A stretch of DNA of 64,000 nucleotides from Acidianus ambivalens (GCF_009729015.1 NZ_CP045482.1:430001-494000); one strand, 5' to 3'; positions 44,618-54,078 are shown, counted from the stretch's first letter. The notes: generated by a model not told the origin, from the sequence alone. Program-made: numbers and translations.

Positions 44618-44641
44618 CCCGCGTGAATTAACATTCTCAGA

Positions 44642-44905
44642 ATGCCTAATTTTTACATTAGTTCTAAATTCTACATAAAAGAGATAAAAGGTAAGTATTA
44701 TGTTTACTTAATAGAGAACGGTGAAGGCAATAAGCAAAGGCACACTTACATTGGTTCATTAGAGAAGATCATAGAAACCTATATTGGGGGTGTGGGGGTA
44801 TCCCCCACAAATGTAAGCCCCCGGCAGGACTCGAACCTGCGACAACCGGCTCTGCAGGCCGGTGGTCTACCTTGCTGGCCTACGGGGGCATTTCCAAGTA
44901 ATTAA
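44642..44905 (+). CDS. int: SSV-type integrase, N-terminal part int(N)
   Basis: The viral part is codons 1-74 (to 44863): NFYISSKFYIKEIKGKYYVY and YIGSLEKIIETYIGG, the N-terminal DNA-binding part of SSV-type integrases, ending in the att repeat (NVSPRQDSNLRQPALQAG). After attR the frame runs on 14 codons into host tRNA sequence. Together with int(C) it restores a 339-codon gene on excision. Confidence 0.92.
   Translation: MPNFYISSKFYIKEIKGKYYVYLIENGEGNKQRHTYIGSLEKIIETYIGGVGVSPTNVSPRQDSNLRQPALQAGGLPCWPTGAFPSN
44791..44809. repeat. Inverted repeat inside the right viral end
   Basis: TGTGGGGGTATCCCCCACA has perfect 8-base arms around TAT. It abuts attR on the viral side and mirrors the G5/C5 repeat next to attL. 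Confidence 0.8.
44809..44863. repeat. attR, 55-bp direct repeat
   Basis: Identical to attL at 28438-28492. It lies inside the intact tRNA-Cys gene. Confidence 0.95.
44816..44889 (-). tRNA. trnC: tRNA-Cys (anticodon GCA)
   Basis: 74 bases on the complement: acceptor GCCCCCG pairs with CGGGGGC, discriminator U. The anticodon arm is CCGGC, loop CTGCAGA, GCCGG, giving anticodon GCA; the T arm is GCAGG TTCGAGT CCTGC. No intron and no encoded CCA. Virus integration kept this copy whole because the att repeat supplies the 3' part. Confidence 0.95.
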
Positions 44906-44946
44906 TAAATGATGTTATCCTTAAAAAATTTTCAGCAGTTCTTAGC

Positions 44947-45342
44947 TCAGTACCTCTTACACAACCTAAAGAAGCAAGTTAAGTAACCTATCAATAGTGA
45001 CGTTGAGATTAAAGCTACTTCGAACGCCCCTAACATTATATGGCTAAACAAGTTGTTATTTGTTAAAAGGAAAGTTATTCCAGAGCTTCCTGCTAGTACT
45101 ATAGATGAAAAGCTTATCGTTGACGCTATTTTAGGAAATTCTAGACCAGTATTAAAAGAAAGTTTTAGCAGAACTGCGGCTAGCAAAAATGAAATTAATG
45201 CTAATGAAATGTGAAGATAAAGTAAACTTTCGGCTAGAATTCCAAAATTAATAAACGACTTCGCAAAACCTAGACTGAAAGTTGATATAAGGGCAATTAA
45301 ATCAACGAAAGAGTACTTGAAAAGAGTATTTATGGTATTCAT
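44947..45342 (-). CDS. Membrane protein, unknown
   Basis: 131 residues, four hydrophobic segments (YSFVDLIALISTFSLGFAKS, ISLALISFLLAAVLLKLSF, FSSIVLAGSSGITFLL and IMLGAFEVALISTSLLIGYL). No family recognised. It is the first chromosomal gene right of the provirus and converges on the tRNA region. Confidence 0.6.
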   Translation of the reverse strand: MNTINTLFKYSFVDLIALISTFSLGFAKSFINFGILAESLLYLHISLALISFLLAAVLLKLSFNTGLEFPKIASTISFSSIVLAGSSGITFLLTNNNLFSHIMLGAFEVALISTSLLIGYLTCFFRLCKRY

Positions 45343-45531
45343 AATTAAAAGTAGATTTCTAAAAATATAAATCTTATCAAGTTATTGAATATGTATCTTT
45401 CTACATGGAAATTTTCGGCCTAAACTTTTCTTTTTCTTTTTATAAGTTAGTATACCTCTTTTTAATAAAAAGATTAATGCCGTTACGCTGATCAAGTTAC
45501 TCATATATAACTTTGTTACCCATCTCTTTCT

Positions 45532-46224
45532 ATGGCTCTCATAACCGCAAAACCGGGAGACCTGGGAGAAAAGGCAATAATCGTAGGTAACCTCCAAAGA
45601 ATGAAAACTGTAAGTAGCTTACTAGAAGATTCGAAGTTAGTAAGCGAGTTTGCAGGATACTATACTTACGTAGGCAAATACAAGGGAGAAAAAGTAAGCG
45701 TAGTATTTCACGGTATAGGAATTCCGTCATTAACCCTAGTAACTCACGACCTTTACAATTTAGGAGTTAAGGAAATTATAAGGTTTGGTTCTGCTACAGG
45801 ATTAAAAGACGTAAAGCCAGGAGAAGTAGTAGTTCCAATAGGTTACTCTTATAACTTAGGAGGAACTTTCTACCAGTACTTAAACGGAGAGTTTACAGCT
45901 TATGCACTAACTCCAGATTACGAACTACTAAACAAGGTAGTAAATAACTTGAATGCAAAACAGCTAAAGGTAAGAGTAGGCAACGTATTTACCAGTGATG
46001 CATTATTTACTCATAGTAAGGAATTTCTCGACAAGCTATCATCAAGGAACCACATAGCTGTTGAACTAGAGGGTGCAGGACTTTACTTCCTAGCAAACCT
46101 CCTAGGGTTTAAAGCAGTATCAGTACATCTGATTTACAGAAACGCTAACGGAGAGAGCATGACTGCAGAGGATATAAATAAGACAGAAAAAGTTATAGCG
46201 GAAGCGTTATTAGAAAGTCTATAA
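45532..46224 (+). CDS. Nucleoside phosphorylase (PNP/UdP family)
   Basis: 230 residues: ITAKPGDLGEKAIIVGNLQR at the N-terminus, VVFHGIGIPSLTLVTHDLYN, RFGSATGLKDVKPGEVVVPI and VELEGAGLYFLANLLGFKAV match hexameric purine or uridine phosphorylases, with GIG and the ELEGAG nucleoside site. Cytoplasmic salvage of purine nucleosides or 5'-methylthioadenosine is likely. Followed after 10 bases by the TauE-like gene. Confidence 0.85.
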   Translation: MALITAKPGDLGEKAIIVGNLQRMKTVSSLLEDSKLVSEFAGYYTYVGKYKGEKVSVVFHGIGIPSLTLVTHDLYNLGVKEIIRFGSATGLKDVKPGEVVVPIGYSYNLGGTFYQYLNGEFTAYALTPDYELLNKVVNNLNAKQLKVRVGNVFTSDALFTHSKEFLDKLSSRNHIAVELEGAGLYFLANLLGFKAVSVHLIYRNANGESMTAEDINKTEKVIAEALLESL

Positions 46225-46234
46225 TTTTTTAACC

Positions 46235-46990
46235 ATGATTCCCATCTGGCTTCTTATAATTATAGGAATAGCTGTTGGAGCTCTAACTGGAATTACAGGT
46301 TCAAGCGGAGTTTTAATAGTAGTTCCTGCATTGTCCTACTTGGGCTTATCCTTTCAAGACGCTATAGGAAGCAGTTTATTAGTCGACGTTATAACTACAC
46401 TGTCTGTCATTTTCGTATATTTTAGGCATGGAAATGTAGATCTTAAAATTTCGCTCATTTTAGGCTTAGGAGCAGTAATAGGTGCACAAGTAGGTTCAGC
46501 AATAGCCTTTGTTGTGCCGGATAGAGCTTTAGAATCGGTATTTGTAGTATTTACAGCTTACATGGCCTATATTTCCTTTAAAAGGTCTAGAAATCCTAAG
46601 TTAAATATAAAAAGGTTAAATTTAAGGACTGCTTCTTACGTTATAGCCCCAATGTTAGCTTTCTTAATTGGCATAGTTACCGGCACTTTAGGAGCTAGTG
46701 GCGGAATAATGTTCATTGCTGTAATGATGTTGCTTTTTTCCATAGACGTTAAGAGGATGATAGGTACAGCTACTTTGGCTATGTTATTTTCAGCAATAAG
46801 TGGCGCAACAGCTTACGCAATTTCTGGTAGATCTGATATAATAGCCTCAGTAATAATAGGCTTAACTGCACTAGTTTCCGGATATTATTTTGCTAGATTA
46901 GCGAACAAAATGAGGCCCTCTTATATTTACATATTCCTTGGTAGCGTATTCGTAGTAACTTCAGTAAGCGAACTATTTAAGGTAATTTAG
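46235..46990 (+). CDS. TauE/SafE-family sulfite/anion exporter
   Basis: 251 residues with eight membrane segments. The two repeats carry GITGSSGVLIVVPALSYLGL and GTLGASGGIMFIAVMMLL. The family exports sulfite, sulfoacetate or related anions. In a sulfur-oxidising archaeon that fits, but the substrate is not shown. Same direction as the phosphorylase, 10 bases apart. Confidence 0.8.
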   Translation: MIPIWLLIIIGIAVGALTGITGSSGVLIVVPALSYLGLSFQDAIGSSLLVDVITTLSVIFVYFRHGNVDLKISLILGLGAVIGAQVGSAIAFVVPDRALESVFVVFTAYMAYISFKRSRNPKLNIKRLNLRTASYVIAPMLAFLIGIVTGTLGASGGIMFIAVMMLLFSIDVKRMIGTATLAMLFSAISGATAYAISGRSDIIASVIIGLTALVSGYYFARLANKMRPSYIYIFLGSVFVVTSVSELFKVI

Positions 46991-47123
46991 ATTTTTTATC
47001 CCATTTTATACTCTATATTCTACTATTCATAAGATATTCTAAATTTCTGGAATAATATATGGTATTCTAGTAATGCATTAAGATATAGACGAATTTTTAA
47101 ATCATTTAAACTTTTTATAGATT

Positions 47124-48965
47124 ATGGCCAAGGCTAGAGACCTAGGAACGGAATCGGATCAAAAATTAAGCAAGTCATTAAGTAGAATGGAATTATTTTA
47201 CATTGGCCTAGGAGGAATAATAGGTTCAGGTTGGTTATTTGCCACATTATATGCTGCAGAGGATGCAGGAGGAGCTTCAATACTGTCTTGGATAATAGGA
47301 GGTGTTCTAATTTCATTTATTGCTTTAGCTTATGCTGAAATAAGTTCAGCAATACCTAAGAGCGGAGGAATAGCTAGATATCCTCATTATACTCACGGAG
47401 GTTTAGTAGGATTTATTATGACCTGGGCGTATTTAATATCTACCTCAATATCTGCAGCTGCGGAAGCAACTGCGTCTGTAACTTATTTATCTTCATTAGT
47501 CCCATCTCTTGCTTGTAAGGGAGTTTTAACTCCTCTAGGAATAGGAATAGATTACGTGTTCCTAGTAGCTTTCTTCTTCATAAATTATTTTGGAGTAAAG
47601 TTCCTTGGTAGAGTATCTCACGGAGTTGGGTGGTGGAAGTTACTAATTCCTTCCGCAACTATCGTTATCCTCCTAGTCTTCTATTTTCATCCAACAAACT
47701 TTACAGTAGATTTTATGCCTTCTCCCTCCTACACATGCCACGGTTATGGAGGATTCTCTGCAGTTCTCTTTGCAATACCGAATGCCGGGATACTCTTTTC
47801 CTACTTGGGCTTTAGGCAACCAATTGATTACTCCGGAGAAGCTAAAAACCCAAAGAAGAGCTTGCCTTTTGCTGTTATAGGTTCTCTTCTAGTAGGGATA
47901 ATAATCTACGTACTTTTGCAGGTAGTTTTCATAGGAGGACTAAACTGGGCATCTTTAGGAGTAACTCCAGGAGATTGGAAGGCTTTAGCTTCAACTTCTC
48001 TTTCAAACGGTCCTTTCTTCTTCCTATTTAGAGAATCAAAAGTGTTCGGCTTAGTATTCCTGATATTCTATGTATGGTCTATAATTCTATTGCTTGACGC
48101 AGTGGTGTCTCCCAGCGGAACTGGTTGGATATACATGGGAACTGCTTCAAGGACTATTTACGCATTTTCAGCTAACGGATATTTACCAGAGGTATTTTTA
48201 AAGATAGGCAAAACTAAAGTGCCAACGCTCTCTTTAATCTTAACCTTAATGATAGGTTCAATATTCCTCCTACCTTTCCCCGCATGGGTTACATTAACTT
48301 CCATATTATCCTCTGCCTCAGTATTTACCTACATGATGGGCGGAATTGGAATGGAGACGTTAAGGAAACTAGCTCCAGATTTATGCAGGCCTTACGTTGC
48401 TCCTGCAGGTAAATTATTAGCACCTTTAGCTACGCTTTCGGCAGGTCTTTTAGTTTACTGGTCAGGGTTCGACATTCTATTTTATGTAGTTACAGCAATC
48501 TTTGTGGGCTTACCTCTGTTTTTCAGTTATTACGCTCACAAAATCTTGGAGGTTGAGAAAAAAGTTGCAATAAGTCTAGGTATTGCTGACGTTATCTTAA
48601 TACCTCTTACCTCTTACTTTTGCCTAGTTCAAAGTGACTATCTTGCGGAAAATAACGTAATAGCCTTCGTCATTTACATAATTTCAATGGCTATTATAGT
48701 TTCCAGCAATATTGCTGTAGTATATATGTCCTCTCCAGCAGAAGGTAAGGAGGAAATTAGAGCAGGAATCTGGCTAATATCTTTCATCTTCTCTATGTTA
48801 CTGTTATCCTATCTAGGCGGTTTCGGTCCAGCTAATTTAATTCCCTTTCCAGAGGATACAATAGTCGTAGGGATAGTTACATTAATTTTCCATTATCTGG
48901 CAGTAAAAAGCGGAATAAAAACGAAGGCTTTAGAAGAGTTAGAAAGAGGAGTTTCAGTTTCTTAA
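47124..48965 (+). CDS. APC-family amino-acid permease
   Basis: 613 residues with about 13-14 membrane segments. SRMELFYIGLGGIIGSGWLF is the TM1 motif; ISSAIPKSGGIARYPHYTHG the TM2-TM3 loop; LGFRQPIDYSGEAKNPKKSL is the conserved cytoplasmic loop. Longer than the usual 450-500 because of an extended C-terminus. Plasma-membrane uptake of amino acids. The 3' end overlaps the convergent secreted-protein relic. Confidence 0.85.
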   Translation: MAKARDLGTESDQKLSKSLSRMELFYIGLGGIIGSGWLFATLYAAEDAGGASILSWIIGGVLISFIALAYAEISSAIPKSGGIARYPHYTHGGLVGFIMTWAYLISTSISAAAEATASVTYLSSLVPSLACKGVLTPLGIGIDYVFLVAFFFINYFGVKFLGRVSHGVGWWKLLIPSATIVILLVFYFHPTNFTVDFMPSPSYTCHGYGGFSAVLFAIPNAGILFSYLGFRQPIDYSGEAKNPKKSLPFAVIGSLLVGIIIYVLLQVVFIGGLNWASLGVTPGDWKALASTSLSNGPFFFLFRESKVFGLVFLIFYVWSIILLLDAVVSPSGTGWIYMGTASRTIYAFSANGYLPEVFLKIGKTKVPTLSLILTLMIGSIFLLPFPAWVTLTSILSSASVFTYMMGGIGMETLRKLAPDLCRPYVAPAGKLLAPLATLSAGLLVYWSGFDILFYVVTAIFVGLPLFFSYYAHKILEVEKKVAISLGIADVILIPLTSYFCLVQSDYLAENNVIAFVIYIISMAIIVSSNIAVVYMSSPAEGKEEIRAGIWLISFIFSMLLLSYLGGFGPANLIPFPEDTIVVGIVTLIFHYLAVKSGIKTKALEELERGVSVS

Positions 48966-49380
48966 AATGTAGTAGATCTGAAGGCATTTAGTTACGTTTT
49001 CATATAAGTAATGGCAAGTTAAGTTGAGGTAAGTAAAGAAAGTATAAGTATAACCTTTTTCCAAGCTGTTGCAGAAAACTATAGGAAACTCTATACTAAC
49101 AGTAAAATTATATACCCCTGCAGGAAAAGAGCGGTCTATGTAAATTTCTCCTAAATTCTCTGCAACAAACCTGGATAAGTTGTCGTTTGCAAGTTGAATA
49201 TACCTTATGAAGTTTACCGTGGAGTTTACTGGAGTCGAGACTAAAAAAGTGACGTTAGCAGTACCATTAAAATAAGTAAGATGAACTACTTTAACGTAAC
49301 TTACTACGTGAATTTCGGCTATGCAGTAAAATGTGATGTAGACCTTATTTTGTGAAATATTTCCGCAAATTAAACTTTTA
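48954..49380 (-). pseudogene. Secreted-domain ORF without a clear start
   Basis: An open frame with CGNISQNKVYITFYCIAEIH, VKVVHLTYFNGTANVTFLVS and FCNSLEKGYTYTFFTYLNLT, beta-rich and N-glycosylation-rich, ending TGA 48954-48956. No canonical start is found upstream in frame and no signal peptide. It follows two similar damaged genes, so I treat it as a relic. Confidence 0.4.
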
Positions 49381-49719
49381 TTCCAATGGTAGAGTAGTAT
49401 GCATAGGAAGGCAAAAGAGGGGCAGAGACGTTGATTTCTTCTTCTTTGGCCAAGGTTGACGGCCTAACTAAGATAGTTTGATTTGTTTGTACTATACTTA
49501 TTTTGCCTCCGTTTATTGTTATAGGATAAGGAGTCGTATTATTCAGAAGCAATGAAAGTATTATCTTTCCATTGCACAAGTAAACTGAAACAACTCTTGC
49601 GGAGGGCGGAGTTAGAATTTCGTGAGAAATTCTTATTACGTGTGCAGAATATATTATTAGTACTAAAGACGAGAGAATAAGTAAAAAAAGTAAGTATAAA
49701 AAATTTTTTCTTGATCCAT
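49370..49719 (-). pseudogene. Membrane-anchored extracellular protein, frameshifted
   Basis: ATG 49719 reads MDQEKIF and the sense then moves, in an A6/T6 run near 49700-49710, to KNFLYLLFLLILSSLVLIIY and later ILSLLLNNTTPYPITINGGK. The length is one base short of a full frame. The ATG overlaps the stop of the upstream gene (TAATG), so they formed an operon. Confidence 0.5.
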
Positions 49720-50335
49720 TATAACCCCGGAGGTAGAGGTATAGGACCTACGCTATTAAGTGGGGGGAAGGCATATTGCGCTACTGCTAATTACGTTATA
49801 TCCTAAGTAAACCGTTATTGTTCCTAGGTCTGTTCCACTACTGGGTAATGGATTAGTTGGCTCAACTAATAGTGAAACGCAATATGAATCTCCGTTAGTT
49901 AATGAAATAGTTGTAGTGCATTGATATGGTTTTCCGTTGTTAATTATCTTAAATTCTCCTATTGTTTTCCCAGTACTAGCACATTGTATTATTAGCCATG
50001 CACATTTAATATATGTTCCAGTAGTTGTACTAACGTTAGTAACAAATAAGTTACCGGTTTACATGCCTTTATAGTGAGGAAGTGATAGAAGTAATCATAA
50101 GTTGAGTTTGTTATATAGATTGTTGCAGTAAAATAGTACCCATGAGGAGCGTTACCTACGGTAGTTGTTATATAACTTGGTACATTTCCGTTAGGTCCGC
50201 ATTTTAATTGTATTGGCATTGTAGTCGTATAAACTGTTATCGACCCCTGATAGTAGTAAATAACGTCTGCAGCAACCACTGAATTAGTGCACTTAAAAAT
50301 ACAAGAGATAATAATACTTTCTTGTTTATTCTCGT
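49719..50335 (-). pseudogene. Secreted Thr/Cys-rich protein with several frameshifts
   Basis: Fragments in order: signal-like INKKVLLSLVFLSALI, then VVAADVIYYYQGSITVYTTT and HGYYFTATIYITNSTYDYFY, a shift near 50045 (AAA run), GNLFVTNVSTTTGTYIKCAW and YQCTTTISLTNGDSYCVSLL, then a last shift to YAFPPLNSVGPIPLPPGL. Three small indels are needed. No clean start codon is visible. 50,336-50,589 holds nothing I can support. Confidence 0.45.
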
Positions 50336-50589
50336 CTTTCTAATTCGTTCTTTGCTTGCTTTTTGTCTATATAAAATTTTCTAGTAATAGAGACAATAGC
50401 TTTTTAAGTACTCTCGATTTTTAAGTTTATCGTTGAAACCATAAAAACATAAACATTTGTTGATGCTTTCTCGTAGTTCTACTATCGATATTTTATTCTT
50501 ACCTTCTTTGTTTTATCAATTTTTATTAGTTAACTTAATCTTTATAGATATTCTTCCTTTTTTATCTTAGTTTCATTTATTTCAATATT

Positions 50590-51408
50590 TTATAAAATAA
50601 TTTTTATAGCTTCTAGTAAGGAAATTTCTTTCAGTTCACCGTTATCTATCTTGTAAGCTTTATTTCCCTGAATGAAGATGACAGAAGTGTTAAACCTTCT
50701 AGGGAAGAAAGCCTCTTTTATTTTCCTATTCTCCTTTAATATCTTTAAGTGCGGGGCTGATATAACTCCCTCTTCAATACTATACGGAACATTTAATTCC
50801 GTGAAGAGTCTAACTATTCCTCTCTCTATTTCATTATATCTTAAATCGTGAAGAACCTTTTCTAGTAAGGACAATTTACTTATTGGAATCCATCTAGCCC
50901 TTGTAACAGAGTTCAACGAGCTTATTACTGCGGAAGTTATTAAAATAAAAAATGGCAAATTGAAAGAAAATACCTTAGGCAAGTATATTAGGAATGCTCC
51001 ATTATATGTAGGGAGTACAGAATAGTCGTAATAAAATAGATATCTCTCGTCGTAAATATATGACGAAATGAACATTGAAATTGAAAGTAAGATGAGGATT
51101 GTCGATAAGTAAAGAGAGTACCTAGTTTTCCTCCATACAAGTGGTACTATTGCAGATAATAAGGCGTAAATAACTCCTGCAATCGGTAAGGGTAAGAATA
51201 CTGTTGAGGAGAAATCGTAAAATCTTATGTTAAATCCGAAAATTTCTAACTCCTGAGAATAAATAGAACTATTAACCTCAAAGACGGGGTAGAAGAGGAG
51301 TGATAGTATGAAACCTGAGACGACGGCAGTATAAACAATAACTTCTGTTCTCACATGAGAGTACTTTACTAAAGAAAAAATAAAATTTGCCAAACAACTT
51401 AAATGCAT
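50590..51408 (-). CDS. Membrane protein with C-terminal soluble domain
   Basis: 272 residues. About six membrane segments up to residue 165 (for example VYTAVVSGFILSLLFYPVF and PIAGVIYALLSAIVPLVW), then a soluble region with KLSLLEKVLHDLRYNEIERG and FIQGNKAYKIDNGELKEISL. No family recognised. It lies 68 bases downstream of the small gene at 51477 in the same direction. Confidence 0.6.
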   Translation of the reverse strand: MHLSCLANFIFSLVKYSHVRTEVIVYTAVVSGFILSLLFYPVFEVNSSIYSQELEIFGFNIRFYDFSSTVFLPLPIAGVIYALLSAIVPLVWRKTRYSLYLSTILILLSISMFISSYIYDERYLFYYDYSVLPTYNGAFLIYLPKVFSFNLPFFILITSAVISSLNSVTRARWIPISKLSLLEKVLHDLRYNEIERGIVRLFTELNVPYSIEEGVISAPHLKILKENRKIKEAFFPRRFNTSVIFIQGNKAYKIDNGELKEISLLEAIKIIL

Positions 51409-51476
51409 TCTTCAGTTTTTCTCGATTTACGAGCGTTAACTTGACGTAAAATTTGCTCTAGATTACTTTCAGTCAA

Positions 51477-51728
51477 TTAGACAATGAACTTGATTACACT
51501 ATTTTCTTGAGGATAATAAACATAGAGGAAATTTCCGTCATAAATTAGGAATTCTCCTTCACTGCCAGGCATGAACTTTATTTTATTTCCACTCCCCTTT
51601 ACAGTAAGTAAATGTATCTGCGACTTTATCCTTTCTTTCTCTGACCAAGTTATTGCTTTCCTTACTTTCATTTGTATACCTATACTGGAGGGGTTTTCAA
51701 TGATCTTTTGGAAATCTACTTCTTCCAT
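51477..51728 (-). CDS. Small hypothetical protein
   Basis: 83 residues, beta-rich: IHLLTVKGSGNKIKFMPGSE and FLIYDGNFLYVYYPQENSVI. Its start lies 65 bases downstream of the radical SAM gene, in the same direction. No family recognised; a partner or carrier role for that enzyme cannot be excluded. Confidence 0.5.
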   Translation of the reverse strand: MEEVDFQKIIENPSSIGIQMKVRKAITWSEKERIKSQIHLLTVKGSGNKIKFMPGSEGEFLIYDGNFLYVYYPQENSVIKFIV

Positions 51729-51793
51729 ATGATAATTTACTTGAAAATTTTATATAAATTTTTATAGACGTAATACCTACAAAGTTCTGGAAG

Positions 51794-52849
51794 CTAATAA
51801 GGACATGCAGGATCTTCCTCTAATGGATCTCCATAAACTGCATAAGCTCTTGCTCTACTGCCTCCGCACACGTTCACGTATTTACAGCTTCCGCATTTGC
51901 CTTTTAATTTTCCTTCTTTTATAAGTTTCAGTAAATGAGATTCTCTATATATTTTAACTATATCGTCCTTTCTCACATTACCTAAGGATAAGGGAAGGAA
52001 CCCACTTGGGTAAATCTCACCATCATAGGAGATAAAAATCACTCCTGAGCCGTCTCTTGTGGGTACTATTGATTTATCAACATCTTCTTTAGGCGGTTTT
52101 CCTAGTAATTTCCTCAACTCTTCAATTAGTTCATTATCCTCAAAGCCCTCAGGGTATTCTAACTTTGCCCTCCTAAAGAAAGGTCCCTCTACAGTCCTTA
52201 CTACGATGTTATATTTACTTACCTCAAGCAGGAAATTAACGACTTTCTTATAGTTCTCTTTAGGAATATCCAGTTCTACAGTTCCTCTGCCTACTGGAAT
52301 TAGGAAGAATATCTCCCAAACTTTAACGCCAAGGTCATGAAGGATTTTTGCTATTTGTGGTAATTCAGGGTAGCTTCCTTTCCAGATTAGAGTATTTACT
52401 TGTACAATTAGCCCTTGTTTTAGTCCTTCCTTTATTCCGTTAATTGCATATTTATAACTAGTTAAGCCTCTTAACCAATCGTGAGTTTCTGGCTTAGCAC
52501 CGTCAAGACTTATTGACATATAGGTAACTCCTGCTTCTTTAATTTTCCTTATACTATCCTCATTAAGTTTGTAAGAAGGTGCAGGGGCTATGGAAGTTAC
52601 TAATCCTAATTGCTTCGCATAATCCATTAGCTCAAATATGTCATCCCTGCTTAGAGGGTCTCCTCCAGTAAATACAACAACTACTTTGCCGAAAGTTGAT
52701 ATTTCCTCCAATAACTTTTTGCCTTCTGCAGTAGTTAGTTCTCCGGGCAAAGGATTCTGTATAGCATTTGCTCTGCAGTGCTTACAAGCTAAAGGACAAG
52801 CTTTAGTTACCTCCCAGAATACTAAATGTGGAGCTCTCTCAAAGGACAT
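51794..52849 (-). CDS. Radical SAM/SPASM enzyme, AhbD-like
   Basis: 351 residues. APHLVFWEVTKACPLACKHC has the CxxxCxxC cluster motif; GGDP follows (VFTGGDPLSRDD). The SPASM-like C-terminus has CGSCKYVNVCGGSRARAYAV and DPACPY, the pattern of haem-pathway enzymes AhbC/AhbD and NirJ. AhbD makes haem from Fe-coproporphyrin III. It overlaps the upstream radical SAM gene by 28 bases. The pair strongly suggests alternative haem synthesis; exact assignment within the family is uncertain. Confidence 0.65.
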   Translation of the reverse strand: MSFERAPHLVFWEVTKACPLACKHCRANAIQNPLPGELTTAEGKKLLEEISTFGKVVVVFTGGDPLSRDDIFELMDYAKQLGLVTSIAPAPSYKLNEDSIRKIKEAGVTYMSISLDGAKPETHDWLRGLTSYKYAINGIKEGLKQGLIVQVNTLIWKGSYPELPQIAKILHDLGVKVWEIFFLIPVGRGTVELDIPKENYKKVVNFLLEVSKYNIVVRTVEGPFFRRAKLEYPEGFEDNELIEELRKLLGKPPKEDVDKSIVPTRDGSGVIFISYDGEIYPSGFLPLSLGNVRKDDIVKIYRESHLLKLIKEGKLKGKCGSCKYVNVCGGSRARAYAVYGDPLEEDPACPY

Positions 52850-53967
52850 AAGGGATCATCCCCGTAAATATTTCCATCCCAGTAGTAGGCTCTACTTCTA
52901 TCTCCTCCTTTACAATATTCCTTATATTCACAAGTACCACACTTTTGCCCTTTTAAATAATTCTCAGTATTGACGAAAATATCAGGAATGTTTTTAAGAA
53001 TTTCCTTTAACGGTTTTTCTCTAATGTTCCCTAGCTTAACGAAGTCTATAAATTGGCAAGGGAATACGTCACCATTAGGATAAATTGAGATCATTTTTCT
53101 CCCACAACCTCCAGTAGATTTAACGAAGTCCAGCAATTTTCTATCATTTAAATACTTAGCAATGTAAATCCCATCAAAAGTGCCCAATGTTGTTTCTATT
53201 TCAATTTTCCCTTTCAATTGCTTGGCGTAATGAATTATTTTATCAATGAAAATCTTGTATTCCTCTGGAGTGTACATCCAATCTTTCAGTTCTTTCCCTC
53301 TACCGCTTGCGGAAAGATGATAGAACGTTATCCTTGAAACTCCAAGATTCACCGCAAGCTCGATGTAATTATCTACGTCCAGAATGTTTTCCTTAGTTAA
53401 CGTGAACCTTAAACCCACATTTAACCCAGCATTTATTGCGTTCTTTATTCCTTTTATTGCCATGTTGAACGCTCCTTGGACTCCCCTAAATTTATCATGA
53501 AATTCTGGAGAGTAACTATCGAGGCTTATTCCTACGTATACAAAGCCTAAGTCTTTCAATTTTCTAGCTACGTTTTCGCTTATTAATGTTCCATTTGTAG
53601 ATAATGAGAGTTTTATTCCCTTGTTAGCGGTGTAAGAGGCTATTGTAAAGAAATCCCTTCTCATTAATGGTTCTCCTCCGCTCATTATAATCATCGGTAT
53701 CCCTATCTCTGCCATTTGATCTACTAGGTTTAACGCTTCTTCAGTGCTTAAGCCGTCTGGAGCGTTGGGAGAAGCATTAATATAACAGTGGAGGCAACGT
53801 AAATTACATTTATAAGTCAAATTCCAGGTTACTATTGGCCTAAAAACCTCACTGAATTTACTGGGAGAATCCTTACCGTAATGTCCTTTAATCTTAAAGG
53901 AAACTGTCCCAGTATCTGTAACCATTACGCTTACTGGAATCATGAAGACTTCTTGGATTTTTAGCAT
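52822..53967 (-). CDS. Radical SAM/SPASM enzyme, AhbC-like
   Basis: 381 residues. PIVTWNLTYKCNLRCLHCYI holds CxxxCxxC, then IIMSGGEPLMRRDFF (GGE) and LSLSTNGTLI. The C-terminal SPASM region is CGTCEYKEYCKGGDRSRAYY, ending DPLCPL. AhbC (deacetylation of 12,18-didecarboxysirohaem) has this form. The ATG at 53967 is 111 bases from the divergent BtpA-like gene. Its 3' end overlaps the AhbD-like gene. Confidence 0.65.
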   Translation of the reverse strand: MLKIQEVFMIPVSVMVTDTGTVSFKIKGHYGKDSPSKFSEVFRPIVTWNLTYKCNLRCLHCYINASPNAPDGLSTEEALNLVDQMAEIGIPMIIMSGGEPLMRRDFFTIASYTANKGIKLSLSTNGTLISENVARKLKDLGFVYVGISLDSYSPEFHDKFRGVQGAFNMAIKGIKNAINAGLNVGLRFTLTKENILDVDNYIELAVNLGVSRITFYHLSASGRGKELKDWMYTPEEYKIFIDKIIHYAKQLKGKIEIETTLGTFDGIYIAKYLNDRKLLDFVKSTGGCGRKMISIYPNGDVFPCQFIDFVKLGNIREKPLKEILKNIPDIFVNTENYLKGQKCGTCEYKEYCKGGDRSRAYYWDGNIYGDDPLCPLRELHI

Positions 53968-54078
53968 TTAAATCTAACAAAGTAAGATTATTAATTTTTT
54001 CGTTATTACCGTTAAAGATACTATGTGCTAGTGTCTTGAATACTAAAAAGATATGAACTACTTTGCTTAATTTTCTTC

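Larger units (their letters stand above)
28438..44863. mobile_element. Integrated fusellovirus (spindle-shaped virus) provirus
   Basis: Bounded by two identical 55-bp direct repeats (28438-28492 and 44809-44863) that cover the 3' part of tRNA-Cys. Viral unit length is 16,371 bp, close to SSV genomes. It carries SSV-type int split between the two ends, VP1, VP2, VP3, a VP4-like fibre protein and the A82-A92-B277-A153-B251 gene order of SSV1, plus early genes D63-, D244- and F93-like. All core genes are intact, so it may be inducible. Confidence 0.93.
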
